Positions 1 through 12,176 of a DNA stretch of 64,000 bases are shown piece after piece (positions within the stretch are counted from its first letter, which is position 1; every line of letters begins with the position of its first letter). Source of the stretch: Cubamyces lactineus (taxonomy: Eukaryota > Basidiomycota > Agaricomycetes > Polyporales > Polyporaceae); contig JACDTU010000017.1 of assembly GCA_022376465.1 (NCBI GenBank), forward strand, positions 682,001 to 746,000, in the 5' to 3' direction. Under the pieces are notes generated by a model. It had not been told where the DNA came from. It saw only the letters and a program-made list of their open reading frames with translations, and searched no databases. Position numbers and translations under genes: made by a program.

Positions 1-462
1 TCGAGGGCAGGCGTCCATACCTAAAGGCGCAAACAAGAGTTTGGGGAAGCTGAGTAGGTCGCGGTCGTGGTCGTAGGTTGGGTTGCAGGCTTACCAGTCT
101 TTATATCCACCACATGTCGATGGCAGCCGAGCTCCGGCAAGTCGGCCGAACAACGTCAAAGAGGGAGACTTCTGTCTGACACCGCGCTATCAGTATGTGC
201 GATACCATCGATAGGTAACATGAAACTGACCGTCTGCATCGCTTCGCAAGGACCTGTGGTTCTTGCAATGATTACGCCACATGAAGCATACCTGGTGACT
301 CTCGTGAGGACCTCATGACGCACGGCGATGGTTTGGGTGAGAGAGGAGCTCGTTTCCGAGCAGATCTCAGGAAGGTCGAAGGAATAGAAACGACTTACTG
401 ATTCCGATATTGTCGCACGAGGTTCTATTGTATCAGGAGGACGATCAGCTCCACAGCTGTCA

Positions 463-2830
463 GGCTCCATCCCTATTACCGTGTTTCCGTTGACAGGCCG
501 AAAGAACTGGGAAGCGACTAAGCCCAGGATGTCGAGCTGAGCCAGGTGGGGGAGGGGCTGGGTCCACTCGCCATGCGACTGCGGCCGCAGTGACGGTGAT
601 GACCACAACGTCGACGGCAGCAGAGAAGTTGTGGTAAGGATACTGGAGCGCAAGATCAGAGGGGACAAGTGATTCAACAGCACCGGAACTTACGCCATCC
701 TTGAGAGGCTTCTGAGTGCGGGAGTCTGTTGACGCTCCCGGCGCAACGCTCACGGCAATTGAGATGGACTGGCTGACAACGGAGGACTCGGGGGTTGTGA
801 GGAAGGGCGTCTTCCTGCAAACGGTCATCGCCGTTCTGCTCGCTTTGGTCACTGGGATGAAGACCCTATGGTCGTCAACTGTCCATGGTCGTCGTCGTCG
901 AGGGCCTGAGTATAAGCCCTCGCCAGCGCCATGAGTGGTGCCAGGCTTGGGTCGTCCATCGCCTCGATCGTGTCGACTTGCAAGAGAGACTTCTTGGACT
1001 GGGAGGGGTGACCAAGCGACCTGCAGTGGGACACATGAGGTTGCCGTCCAAGTGTTGCGCATGGAACGACGCGAGGTCTCTGACTCGAACTTTGACTGAC
1101 CATGTTCGGCTCTCTCGTTCGTCTTTCGCGCGCCGCCGACGCTCGAGCTCCGAGGGCCTCGTTCCAGTCCTACTGCACGCTGCTCCATCACTGCTCGACG
1201 GCCTTCTTTTACCTGGAGACCATGGCGGTGCGCAATCAGCGTTGCTGCGTGTGGGCATATTTCTGAACGGCGGTCGCAGGTTTAGAGGGCTTAGGTGACG
1301 AGCGGGTATCGCCTCCGCCTCCTGCACTAGATAGCCCGTCCCTTCGGTCTGCGTCTGTACATGCTACTCTGTGACTTTGACGAGGTTCGTGAGCAAGCTT
1401 TGAAGACGGAGATCGTCGACTGTGGACTTGCGTGCTATTGCTCGAAAGACCGTGAGAGTTCGAGTGCCGTTTTGAGCTGCTTTGCGGGCTGATCTGAGAT
1501 CGAGGGAGGGGAAGGAGGCTGCGGCGAGCGAGAGTGTGAGCGAAGGTCAGTGACCGACTATTTGCAGTAGCGGCCCTGGCCCTCCTGGTCCTCTTGGTCC
1601 TCTGACATGTCCATACCGGCCGGCTCGCGCGTCCGCGGCCGCCCAAGTTCGTCTCTTCGTGGCCTTCGCTCTTCTTCCTCAGCGGCGACCTCTTCCTCGT
1701 CGAACTCATCCACAGGCTCGAGCTGGTGAGCAATGACGGTGGCAATGTGTCGTCGTCGTCGTCAGACTCCGCATTGTGCTCGTCCCCACGGCGGTTACGT
1801 GAGCACCTGCGAGCGATTGCCGTGTTTTGTGTGATTGAGTCTTCAGTTTGGAGACTGCTCCGGAGAGGTCCGGCTACTCGGAGACGTGTTGAGGCTCGCC
1901 TGATGGGCGACCAGAGACAGTTTCGAAGGATAGGGAGGTTGGTTAGGTGGCTAGACGGTGATATGTCAAGGTGTCGTCTGATTAGCATAAGGGCCGCAAC
2001 GTACGAAGTTGCCGCCGAGCGTCTCATGAATCTCTGCAAGGCCGCTGCTCAATGAGTGCAACTCAGCGCCCGTCTCACAGCTCTTCTGCAGCTCTCCATG
2101 CAATCAGCTCAGTATATGATCGAACGTGAGGCTGCTCTTGCCAGGAGCCCTGACGTTTCCGCCCATACCACCCATACCGACGAGCCCTTGCGGTTGCAAT
2201 GTTGGTCTCCGTTGAGCGCCCGCGGGACCGTTCGAGCTGCCCTGGCCGTTGCCAGCAAAGTTGAACGCGCCGTTCCCTGCGTTGGGCTGGCCGCCAATGC
2301 CGCTGAGGTAGCCATGGGAGCCCTGTTGTTGGTGTTGCTGCTCGGCACGGTGTGCAGCTTGCGCGTCGAGCTCGCTGAATACGCACACAACGCGTGCAGC
2401 GACTTCATGATGAACGATTGTCTTGTTGTCTTCACCAACGATGTCGATACCAAACGCCTACAGAAGCGACCCGTTGTGTGAGGGGACGAACGGGTATGGT
2501 ACGGGAGACGGGAGAAGGGATGTACGACGATGTCGTCTGTCTTGGGCTCCCACGGTCCGACCCGAGTCGTTCTGGGCTGAGCCGCTCCCCCTTGATAAAC
2601 GTTCCATTTGAGCTTTTCACATCTTTGATGAAGATCTAAGAGGAGGTCACTGCGAGGGCCCAGGACGCACCTTTCCGTTGTCCTCCCACACCTCTGCGTG
2701 CTGCCTGCTGAGCACCTTCGAGTCAAAGTAGCTGTTGCGTCCCTGGGGGACGGTCTTCGCGTTCGTATGGCGGCCGCTCTTGACGCGCTGGCTGTTGAAG
2801 AGGCTGGTATGCTTGCTTTATAGCTGTATG
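463..2830 (-). pseudogene. Captured, decayed FHA-domain tail-anchored protein gene (VPS64/FAR10/SLMAP-like)
   Basis: Reading the minus strand from about 2811, the FHA signature is clear: FNSQRVKSGRHTNAK, then SRQHAEVWEDNGK, an intron (about 2632-2669), and FIKDVKSSNGTFIKGERLS. A second intron (about 2474-2541) leads to GIDIVGEDNKTIVHHEVAAR. FHA domains bind phosphothreonine peptides, and the S-x-x-H and SSNGT elements are the usual binding residues. The gene is broken. One base is missing near 2556, where the frame shifts from SD to PWEPKTDDIV. An in-frame TGA at 2104-2106 follows TFDHILS, where the homologous sequence should read on into LHGELQKS. Acidic linker sequence follows around 1570-1730. 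A hydrophobic stretch near 565-624, AAVDVVVITVTAAAVAWRV, resembles the C-terminal anchor of this family. It lies inside the transposon, upstream of its left end and in the same direction as the transposase. I infer capture of a host gene. The same lesions occur in copy 2. Confidence 0.72.
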
Positions 2831-3286
2831 TAGTATAATCTATCAGCTCCCGGCGGTAGAACTCGAACAAAAACTTGCAGTGAACTTGAACGGTGCCAGC
2901 CTTGCATATACGTAGTGTGCCCTCGCACAGCTCCACCGTGCCATAGGACCATTGTGTGATCCAGCGGCAGGCGTCGTTGCACTCGAACAAACTGCGCATT
3001 AGAGGCGAACGCAGCCGTCCTATGTCCAAAAGAGAAGACTCAGGACAACTTGAAGTTGTCGTGCTTGAAGACGAGTCCAAACGTGAAGATTACTTGACAG
3101 ATGCAGTTCGCCCGAGTATATTATATACACTGTGAGGAACTATGAAATAAAGAAATCAGTGTACGGCGTACGTCTCGAGGTGAAAGATGGGCTCACGAAG
3201 ACGGTGGTAGTGTACAAGGATTCGCGAGACGCTCAATGCGGGGCGCTCAGCGCTAACACCTACGTATTCCAAATCGGGAACTCCTG

Positions 3287-6200
3287 TCAAAGCCGTACAA
3301 ACATATCTCCATCGACGCTGTCAATTACGAAAAAATCATTGCTCTTCAGTGCGTCCTCGGTGATCAGAGCGCCCCGGATGATCGACGTCACCGGAATAAA
3401 TCGATATGAGTTTTGGTTGCTGCGCGAGCGGCGTACCCGACAAAGGCCAAGATCTTGATCAACAGTTTGTCGGGCCTGCACAACGTCAAGACAGTGCACG
3501 AGAGCAAGCGGTTGTCGTGTGTCCATGAACGTGCATACGAAAACAAAGCATAGCTGGGCAAATCCTATCTTGGTGTCGTTGATCTTGTACATCACGTGGT
3601 CATAGCGAGGAGCCCCATGGAAGGATGGGTTGCAGCGGAGGTGGTCTGTATACATTTGCCAAGTCACTCGGGACTCGTAGTCGACCCTGATGTACCGCAT
3701 TTCGGTGATCTGGTATGTCTAAGTCAGACAAGATACTGAGCAGAGGAACTGAGCACTACTAACCACGTCATTTGACTGGATTTTCACCCATTGCGGTGCG
3801 CGCCCATCTTCAAGCGGGAGACAATTGAATTTCTAGTTTAGGTATTCCTCAAGCCTGAGGCGAAAACGTGGAAAACCAGGCTCTGTTGCATGAGTGGTTT
3901 CAATGTCGGAGATAGTGGTGGTTCCCTGCGTCGGAGCTCCGAGATGCACATGAGCGAACTGGAATGAGTCCGCCTTAGGCTCTTTCGGAGTCAGCCGTTT
4001 ATTCACCGCTTCATCTAAGGCATTGATGCGTGACCGCATGAACCGCGCAACTGAGACTTGGTGCTCAATTCGTGCAATCTTGTATATTAAAAAGAGTACA
4101 GTCAGCTTAACCTGAGTAAGAACCATGAGAAAAGGAGAGAAGGAATACCTGTGCCTCAACATCCTTGAAATTAGTCTGATCTTGATAGATACCTTTGATG
4201 ATTCCATGCATCTTCTCAAAGGGTTTTGTGTTGAAATTCTTTGTAACACCCTTTTCCATGACATCATCCACAATGTGTTGGTGAGTATGGCACTTCGGGA
4301 AGTTCCAATTTTTGCCAGGGAAGGCATCTGAATATTCCTAGCAAGTAGAGTATTAGTTATATACTCACTGGACAAACAACAGACATACCTTGATTGTCTG
4401 AGAGTACTTGACAAGCTCATTGGCATAGAGCCTCAGAGTAGACTCCATGTGCACCTCCAGACCAGCAAGAATATCCAGTACAATATAGCGACGGAGACAC
4501 TTGAGCAGCATATATCCTTGCTTGGATTTTGCCTTGCGGAATACTGAGTGTGATGCATGTACGATGCTCTGTTTGGACAGTGAGCCCCTACGGATCCACT
4601 GTAATATTAGGCTAGACATACCTTGGAGATATCCTCATATTTTTGACCATCTGTGAAATTGACTGACACTACTGCATCAAAGTGGTTGAGGTTGGGCCAT
4701 GAAGGGATATCATCAAACCTATGAAAATAATGAGATGCATGAGACATGGTTTACTAATGTGACTTACTGTTGGTTGATCTCAATCACAGCTTCCCTTCCC
4801 ATAGCTTTGACGATTTGCTGAAATTCCTCAAATAGATGATCAGAGAAGAGACCACCATGATATGCATGCAGTCGGTCCCATGACAATGCCCGATAGACAT
4901 TGCAATGAGGGAGTTTCCAGAATACATTCTACAATGTACATTAGATATCACCCTAATCATCAAATATCACACATACCTCGACTGGACGTAAGCCCATAGG
5001 TTTGAGTGCCTCATCAAGCTGCCTCTTGGTAAGGTCAGCATTGTCTAGCAAGGCCTGGATGGGTTCAGCATCACGATAGGGATGCTCAGGCTGCAGGCCT
5101 AAAACCATCTGCTTGTCCTGAGGTACAAGGCAAACGGGGCAAGGGCTCAGACCTTTGGGACCTCGATTCAGAGACATCATGGCCCTATAAATGTGAGTTT
5201 TGTCAACAATTTCATAGAATTTGATTCACAGAGACACATACTGTTCCTCATAATCTGCAACAAGGATCAAGACAATAGGATATAGGATTCGGGTGACATC
5301 ATCACCACATGTGAACCTATATCCAGTCTTGCCATACTTTGCGATGGTCTCTAACAGAATCCAGAAGGACTCATGCCAGATTATTCGCTTGTATGTTGTG
5401 AAGCCTTTTTTCCCTTCCTCATTTTCATCCTCCACCTGAGGTATACAGTCAACAAGGAGTTGTATAAATATAAACACTACTTACAATGGGGAGAAACCCA
5501 ACAACCTGACCTCCTCCATACTCCTCGCCATTACGGATGTCAGAAGGAAGATTGGTGATACGAGCAATGATCGGATAGCCTTTTTGCGTCCCAAAGCTTG
5601 AGAGCCGAGTTTTGTCAGCATAAAGCGCATACATGAGCGGGCTACCGTCCTCGGGCAAGGCATCCTGCAGATGATGTAGTAAGTAGACTATACAACTTTG
5701 ATATGACATGCATCTAAGCTACATACCTCAACCTTCCACCAGCCATCAGCAGTATTTGGTTCATCAACAAAGCGCTCCCATGTTCTCCCATTGTACTTGT
5801 AGAGTCGTTGTGCGTGCCATACAAATTTCGAGGCGAGTAACGGATCTTTCAGCAGTCCGAGACTCCACTCAAATAGAGGCCGGCAGTACATCGTGTATGT
5901 CCTATCCTCTTTCTTGTATGGCACAGTGACTTTGTGCTTCATGAACTACTACAGTTTCAGTATACAGCTAATACAACACAAGGAGATGACTATGACGGAC
6001 AGCGGGTGCCACACGAGACGCAGCGTCCCATGCATCCTTCAGGTCGCCGTAGCTCCGGAAGCTCAGCGCTGACCGGCCACCGGCAACACGGTCAATGAGC
6101 GCAAGAAGGGCATCGACCTCCCCTTGATTGAGCGCCGCCTTGAGCACAAATTCCGCGAATTCGAAGTCCTCTCGCGACTTGAACGGATGCCACGGAGTGT

Positions 6201-6979
6201 TGTTGAGCTTCGTCGGGCTGATGGGCGGCGGTGTCCGCGTGAAGTCATCAAAGTGCTTGTGTATTGGCGGTGTTGCGGCGTGAGGGTGCGAGATGGTGAG
6301 GAAGTCGTCGACGCGCAAGTCGTTCGACGGTAGATCGGGGCCAGTAGGCGCCCGAAAGGTCGGAAGTCGTAGGGTGTTGGTCGACGGCGATGGGCTTGCT
6401 CGCGCGGGACTAGGAGGGGCGGCCTGATCTTCGTCTCGAGGAGCCGGATGAACTTCCTCCGGCTCCGGAAGGTCTTCTACAGATGGTCCTATCAAGCATG
6501 GGTCAGGTCAGGTCGGGCTACGTACCAACAGTATTCTCGTAGTACTTACCACGATAGTGCGTCGCGCCGCCGCGGTCTTGTTCAATGACGAGTTCATTGT
6601 CAACATTATCAGGACCTAGAAAATAGAATAAGTGAATGAACATACACAAAGATGAGTGAATCGTACCTGGGCTACTTCCCGCGCTACTGGGAGCCCCTCG
6701 CAAGCCTGGTGAACTTGGCGGTGGAGGAATAACGAGCCCTTGTGCCCTACTGCCTCCTGCAGTGGCTTGTTGTACTGCTTTCAGAGTTAGCAAGAAGTTC
6801 TGATATAGCGAGGTGAACAGCACCTATTCACCTGCAGCATACTGAGCCTGGGCGGCGCGCTCAGTGTCGGCGCGTCGTTGACAAGCTACCTTGTGTGAAC
6901 CGATGCCATTCTTGTTGTATTCCTTCCCGCAAATCGGACATGCGACGGTAATCGCGGTCGTTTTACGCCCTCGCGCCAT
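3287..6979 (-). pseudogene. Plavaka transposase, copy 1, with one in-frame stop
   Basis: Fourteen exons can be placed on the minus strand: 6979-6832, 6774-6667, 6615-6550, 6488-6001, 5945-5727, 5664-5485, 5435-5242, 5184-4977, 4928-4768, 4718-4622, 4598-4389, 4337-4149, 4078-3764 and 3709-3287. They sum to 1,002 codons with every phase agreeing. Residues 14-33 form a C2HC zinc finger (C14, C17, H29, C33). The Plavaka core follows: LYADKTRLSSFG (about 358), WHESFWILLETIAKYGKTGY, LVADYEEQ (about 462), CPVC (483-486), then NFNTKPFEKMHGIIK and CNPSFHGAPRYDHV near the C-terminus. D360 and D464 are plausible DDE-type catalytic acids (inference). A TAG at 3833-3835 (codon 838) interrupts the exon between EEYLN and KFNCLP. 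Sequence past the stop stays well conserved, so the lesion is young, or is read through or spliced around. The enzyme would cut and move the element in the nucleus. Confidence 0.88.
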
Positions 6980-7385
6980 GGCCAGAAAAAGCGAGAGAAC
7001 GTTGAGGTGACTTGTAATTCAGACGGCCATCAATGACTTGTGGCCGCGTGCGCTGAGATGCTGACTGACACGCGAGGGGATAAGATGTACAGCAAAAGGC
7101 TAAGACAGAGTTAGGACGGGGCTGAGGTAGGCAGACAGGCGAACGTCGAGGACGAGCAAGAGGGCTTGGTCGAGGGTGCGTGGTGCTCTCAGGAGGAGCG
7201 ATCGATCATCGCGATGGGCCATCAACGTGCTCGAGGGCACCCGAGCCGAGTCCGAGCCGCCGAGCTGGCCTCGAGAGTTTGCCGCCGAGATCTCGATGGC
7301 TCGGGACGATCCGACTGCCCTCAATAGAGCCTCAGGAGGCCTCAGGGAGGGCCTCCGGCGGCTATCTTGAGATTGACGCCCTCAG

Positions 7386-7409
7386 GAGGCGCTTTAAGAT
7401 TTTCCGACA
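7386..7409 (-). repeat. Right terminal inverted repeat of Plavaka copy 1
   Basis: Read inward on the minus strand the end is TGTCGGAAAATCTTAAAGCG. It matches the left end of copy 2 (21026), TGTCGGAAATTTCTCACGCG, perfectly for nine bases and loosely after. Identity with copy 2 ends exactly here. Confidence 0.75.
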
Positions 7410-9491
7410 GTCCTGATCGCACGCTCGCGGATATAAGCCCTCCGGACGCGCGATGACTACATCCCGCTCTCTGTGAGCTAGTGCTGTAGTCGGCGCAGCG
7501 AGGTGATAGGGCTAGGCCTGGGTTTGTGTGTTTATATCGTCACGTCGATCGCTCTCATTGTAAACAGATCTTCCTCTGCGGCAGCTCGTTACACGGCCAG
7601 GGAGGAATCTGCGAGATTCTTAAGAGAGGACCCGCCTGCAAATTGTCTGTGATGACTTCTTGTGATGGATTGCAGGTCGAACCGAGATAATCTTATGTGG
7701 GGCAGGAATTGAGATCGTCGCAGAGTGATCTCAAATATTTTTAAGGTCAAGAAGGCGCTAATCACCTTGGCCTTTGACAACGTCGGCAGGGGAGACAAGA
7801 AAGGGCAGGTGGTTCACACGGCAGCCCCGTCCCTCGGGCACGATTTCGGCAGCCTGACCCAGTGACCGTGTGAACATGTGACAATATGTCACGAACTGTA
7901 CGTTTTCCAGCTCTTTCCACGCAGGTTGCGCTGATCCCACTGTTGCAACCGTCTTCAACGTTCAACTCGAACCACCATGACTGAGCTTGGTCCCCTCGCC
8001 TTCTGACCCTGATCCTTTCGACATCGGTCTCTCTGCGTTAGTCTGCGCCAGTCTCCCTCATGCGACTCCCTCTAGTGACTTGTTCACTCCGCGTTTGTAC
8101 TTTTCGTGCCAAAACAAGAGAGCCTAAGGTAAGTAGTCATCGCTGATAGCTGACGCATAGCCTCGCTACGAATTGATGTGCAATTATCTGCCCGTTGGGC
8201 TTTGCAAGGTGAGCGATACTGCTGCCCATCATACTAGGCAACCAACATAACATCGTCGAGAACGCCATCCAGCATCGCCAACGGGTGCCACGTCACAAAT
8301 TGCTCTAGTCACTATGTGCATCCTCAAGCTCTGTGGTGAGTCTTTTGCGCCCCATTCGCCTGCAATCACCATGGCTAATCTGTGTCAGCTCGTTCATGCG
8401 CACGTATCTCAAGGGCCAAGAGCGACTAAACCACTTAAGCTCAGAGGTACGTGTTCCCTCTATGGTACGTTATTGTCCTGATCACTCAGCACAGCCCCTC
8501 TAACAGATACCACAACTTGTATGTAGAGTAGAGTAGATATCGCAGGCACTGAATATATTTCATCTCTGATTCCTATACGGAATGCTGTGGGCGTGAATCG
8601 ATTTCGGAATCAATCGGATTTGTTCGGATTTGTTCGGTAGCGCCTTCCATCTCGCATCAATCTCACAGCGTTGCCGAGGTTCACTCTTAAGAAAATCTTA
8701 AGAAATGGCCCCTCTTGTGTTGCGCACACGGGTCTCCAAATGCGATTCTCTTAAGATCACCTTCGTGATTACACATATCACACGATTCTGTAGGTTTCCT
8801 GCAGAGGGCGGACTCGCCGTGTAGGCTTTGGGTCTCAGGCTTTGGACTTCTAGACTTCTAGGCTTCAGGATCGCGCGCGCTGCCAGTACCACATGTAGGT
8901 CTTAGTACCACACGCAGGGCCCAGGCCCACAGACATGGACGTCGTTCGCCGCTTCACTGCTGACTCTGGCGACTGGCCCCGACTTCTGACCCTTGAGGAG
9001 TAACTGCCGACGACTGCTTGGTTTTGTCACAGCTGGCGACGCTCGCGGTCTGGTCCTCTTACTCGTGCTCGCGCTCGTACTAGTACTACTAGTAGTACCT
9101 CGTCTATGCGATGGGCTAGCCTCGTAATATCGCGGTGCGTCAGGCCTCAGGCATCTAGAGGGGTGCTGCGCTATCTCGTAAAGAAGCTACGAGGTAAGTT
9201 CAAATTAGCCGTCCCCAAGAGCATGGCTCCCGTGTTCGACCCACATGCGGACGGCCTTCTTAAACATGCTGATGCGCACCACGAATCGCGCATCCGAGTC
9301 GAGCGCGTTTCGAGTCCCGCTCGATGCCACCACAATGCGATCGCGTCGTGGGGGCATACATGGTGTATCGGTCAGTGTTGTTTTCTTGCAATCTCAACGC
9401 TTCGTTGTGCTTGCCGTGGCTGATGCGTCCCACGGCTTCGATTCAAATTCGAGTCTCAAAATGTCGCTGCAATTGTACATGGGTATCTACA
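7410..9491. other. Intergenic, no gene recognised
   Basis: About 2.1 kb between the transposon and P1. Several short open frames exist on both strands, but none has a recognisable domain or convincing splice structure. Around 8620-8640 there is a small direct repeat of CGGATTTGTT. Confidence 0.5.
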
Positions 9492-11210
9492 TTAGAGGGC
9501 CGTGCCCATTCTTCTCGATTCGTAGGTATATGGCGCTGCCACACCAGTCAAGCCACAGCTCGTGCATTAGCAGCGAAGTGCTCACGGGTATCCTTGCCTC
9601 CTCCTGGCCCCGAAGACGCTACGTTGGCAGTGGCGGCGGCGGCGGCGATCGCACCATCCTGCTCGGATGCCACCCCGTACTGCTTATGCTCGTCGCCGTC
9701 CTCGCCGGCCCAGGATCGTCCGAGTCCCCATCCGACTCCCAAGAATCCCGCATCGCGTGTGACGCGACGTCTTGAGCAGCGGGCATCGGCCTTGCATTGA
9801 CATCATCCACGTCGAGCGTCGTGTGGGAGACGAGCCTGCCATATTCGACGACATCGTCGCCCGTAGTAGAGCTCGAACTCGAACAGGACTCCAGATCCAG
9901 GGTAGGTGCGAGCGAGGACGACGCCGACGCGGTGCTGTGTCGCAGGAGGGGCCGGTGCTCCAGGGCTGATGCAGCGCGATTGCCAGTGGGGGGCCCGGCG
10001 CCGAGGACGTGATGAGCGGGCGCGCTCGTTAGGAGACTGGGGGATGTCGCCCAAGAGGGCGGGGCCTCCCAGGGAGTAGTCGCTGGTCTCTGCTGGCTCT
10101 TCGTGGTGTCCGAGTCGTCGGGGATACGCTGGTCTTGGGCCAAGGATGTTCCCAAGGAACTTGGGCCGTCGTCGCCCGTTTTGACGATGGGACATGGGCT
10201 ACTAGTAGTAGTATTTGCGCGACGCCGCCTGAGACGCCGCACGTAGAGGTACGAGGCGGCGAGCAAGGCGAGCAAGGCGAGGAGCAGGACGGCAATGACT
10301 GAGACGATCGCCGCGATGGGCGGGTGCGCGTGCTGAGTCGGCTTGGAACCGCTGGTTGTGGATGATGGTCTCGGAAGCGCTGTTGCGGTGGAGGAGGGAG
10401 CTTCGCGCGAGCTTTGTGAGTGTGTCCGTGTCTGGGCGGGGTCGCCAGAATGGCCGGGGGTCGTCGTGGTGGTGCTCGTTGGTGGGGCTCGATCGACAGC
10501 TGTGAGCGAGGATACTGGTACTAACTGTTGACTGGTCTGGGCGCGAGTCATTGGAGGATCATTGGGCCCCGGGGTATTCTCAGACCAGGATCTCGACAGT
10601 GTGCGGATAGAAGTCACACCGGGCGCAGTGTCGGTTATCGGATTTGTATTCCCATCCGTCGACCCTAGTGAGGCTGATGACGGCAGAGGTTGTTGATCGG
10701 GCATCGTACCAGCAGGACTGGTGGTAGTAATCCGAGGAGGAGTTGTTTCTGTATGTCCTCTGTCTGGCCATGTAGTTGGCAATGGTATCACTAGGGGAGC
10801 AACGTGGGCTTGGGATCTCATAGCTCAACCTTTAGCAGACTCGTTGTGGACTCACAACATTGGCAAGAACCGGCCGCCTCACAGATTTGACTGGGAGACA
10901 GACCAGTACAGCCTGAGAGCGCTGTGACGCAGCTCCATAGTTGGTCCGAGCCGTCAGGGTACACTTGTTGGCAGCATTGCTCTCTAGGTTGTGCATCGCT
11001 GTACGGGGATATGAACCGTCAGCGTCATCCAGCGGCAAACCGCGACGATCGCGTTGGAAGATAATCGCTTGGGAATACTTACATCAGACATAGGGCGAAG
11101 TCCACGAGATGCAAGCACGATGCACATTCTCTAATACACTGCTCAATATCCCGAGCGTGAAGCGATGTCTCATTCGGCCGTCGACGAGAAGGGGCGGCGA
11201 CAGAGACCAT
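9492..11210 (-). CDS. P1: single-pass membrane protein of the cysteine-rich/mucin-stalk family
   Basis: Exons on the minus strand are 11210-11083, 10998-10856, 10823-9586 and a last mini-exon ending at 9492. The ectodomain reads CIRECASCLHLVDFALC, then QCCQQVYPDGSDQLWSC and further cysteines. A Ser/Thr/Pro stalk of about 170 residues follows. The membrane helix begins PIAAIVSVIAVLLLALLALL and ends in the basic YVRRLRRRRA. The tail has TPWEAP, HRPLLRHSTAS, DSWESDGDS and GWHPSRMVRSPP. The last mini-exon would encode YTYESRRMGTAL. In the genome frame the tail hits a stop at 9619-9621, just after a run of CCG codons. The homologous VASSGPGGGKDT segment lies in another frame, so a small indel in the repeat has probably truncated the tail. 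The start is uncertain: the first ATG gives only a weak signal-like segment. Function unknown. Confidence 0.7.
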
Positions 11211-12176
11211 AGCCAGTGCCGCTGTGTCTCTTCTCAAAATCCACTCGAGGACGAAATCTGCAACACCTCAGAACGATCCCAGAGCTAGGGGTGGGTTGAG
11301 TGCGAGTCGTCGGGGGTGCGGTTAGCGAACATGGGTCGCATGGTAAGCTCTGGAAGAACTGAGGCGTTATAATAGCGCGAGCGAAGAGTTGGGCAGATGA
11401 TGATCCTGTACAAGTCGTGATTGTCAGATGAGATCGCAGAAGGAGTCATAGGACTGAGCTCTTGCCTTTAGTTGCAGTCTGCTGTGAGTGCTGGAGACGT
11501 TTGTTGACCCTTCCGAAGCCCGAAGTAGCAGCAACTTCTTATGTTCGAATATTCATATAATAGAGATCCCAGTGAGTTGAATCAGAGTAGGGCGGAGTCG
11601 TCGGAGAGAGTAGACGCACCCTCTGCAAGCCGGATACGATGCCATTCGAGAGCAACAGATCAGACAGGGTTTGACGTGCCCTTGCCAGTTGAGATCAGAC
11701 GTATGGGGAACGGGGTATTCCTCCTACCGCATTCGTGAATCTGGCCATGCGGAACCCAAGTAACGAGCCGCTGGTGCTCGACGTCGGATATAAGTGAAAG
11801 TTTCGACGGACCGACGGAGAGGCGCCAGCTGGCAGATGCACTGCCGCTACTACCAAGTCGAGGCGAGGCTGTATTCTGACGCGCCATGACTCGTCGACCG
11901 CTCTCACTCCGACCAAGACGACGACGCGGTCACCATGCACCTCGTTCAACGCCGACCATAGTGTCACTTCATGATCACACTGATTTGGGTCCGTCGTATT
12001 GCCAAAGCCCTCAGCACGAGCGAAGGTGCGGCGTTTTCTGGATACCCTGTTCTGCTCTGCTCGTACACGGTACTTCATCGGTGAGTAACTTCCTCTCGGA
12101 AATCTCGTGCCCTCTATCGCTACTGTGTTCTGAACCTCCAAGGTACGAGATGCTGTTACAATTGAACAAGAGTACA
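11211..12176. other. Intergenic, upstream of P1 and downstream of P2
   Basis: Nearly 1 kb with no recognisable coding sequence. It should contain the promoter of P1 (11.2 kb side) and the 3' end of P2. I see no clear TATA box or repeat. Confidence 0.4.

Larger units (their letters stand above)
1..7409 (-). mobile_element. Plavaka-type DNA transposon, copy 1 (left end outside window)
   Basis: Bases 1-7409 match 24166-31574 almost perfectly. The only difference I found is T at 2133 against C at 26298, and the match stops exactly at 7409/31574. Copy 2 has terminal inverted repeats and continues 3,140 bp further left, so copy 1 should begin about 3.1 kb before the window. It holds a decayed FHA gene, a Plavaka transposase and a right-terminal GC-rich region with repeated CCTCAGGAGG-like motifs. 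All recognisable genes lie on the minus strand. The base pair after the right end is GT, not the TA seen beside copy 2, so the two copies sit in different target sites. That favours transposition over a plain segmental duplication. Confidence 0.85.

Noticed and set aside
2109..3080. 323-residue minus-strand open frame as a gene
   Set aside because: It runs through the introns and wrong frame of the FHA relic; the FHA reading needs two introns and a frameshift and is supported by conserved motifs.
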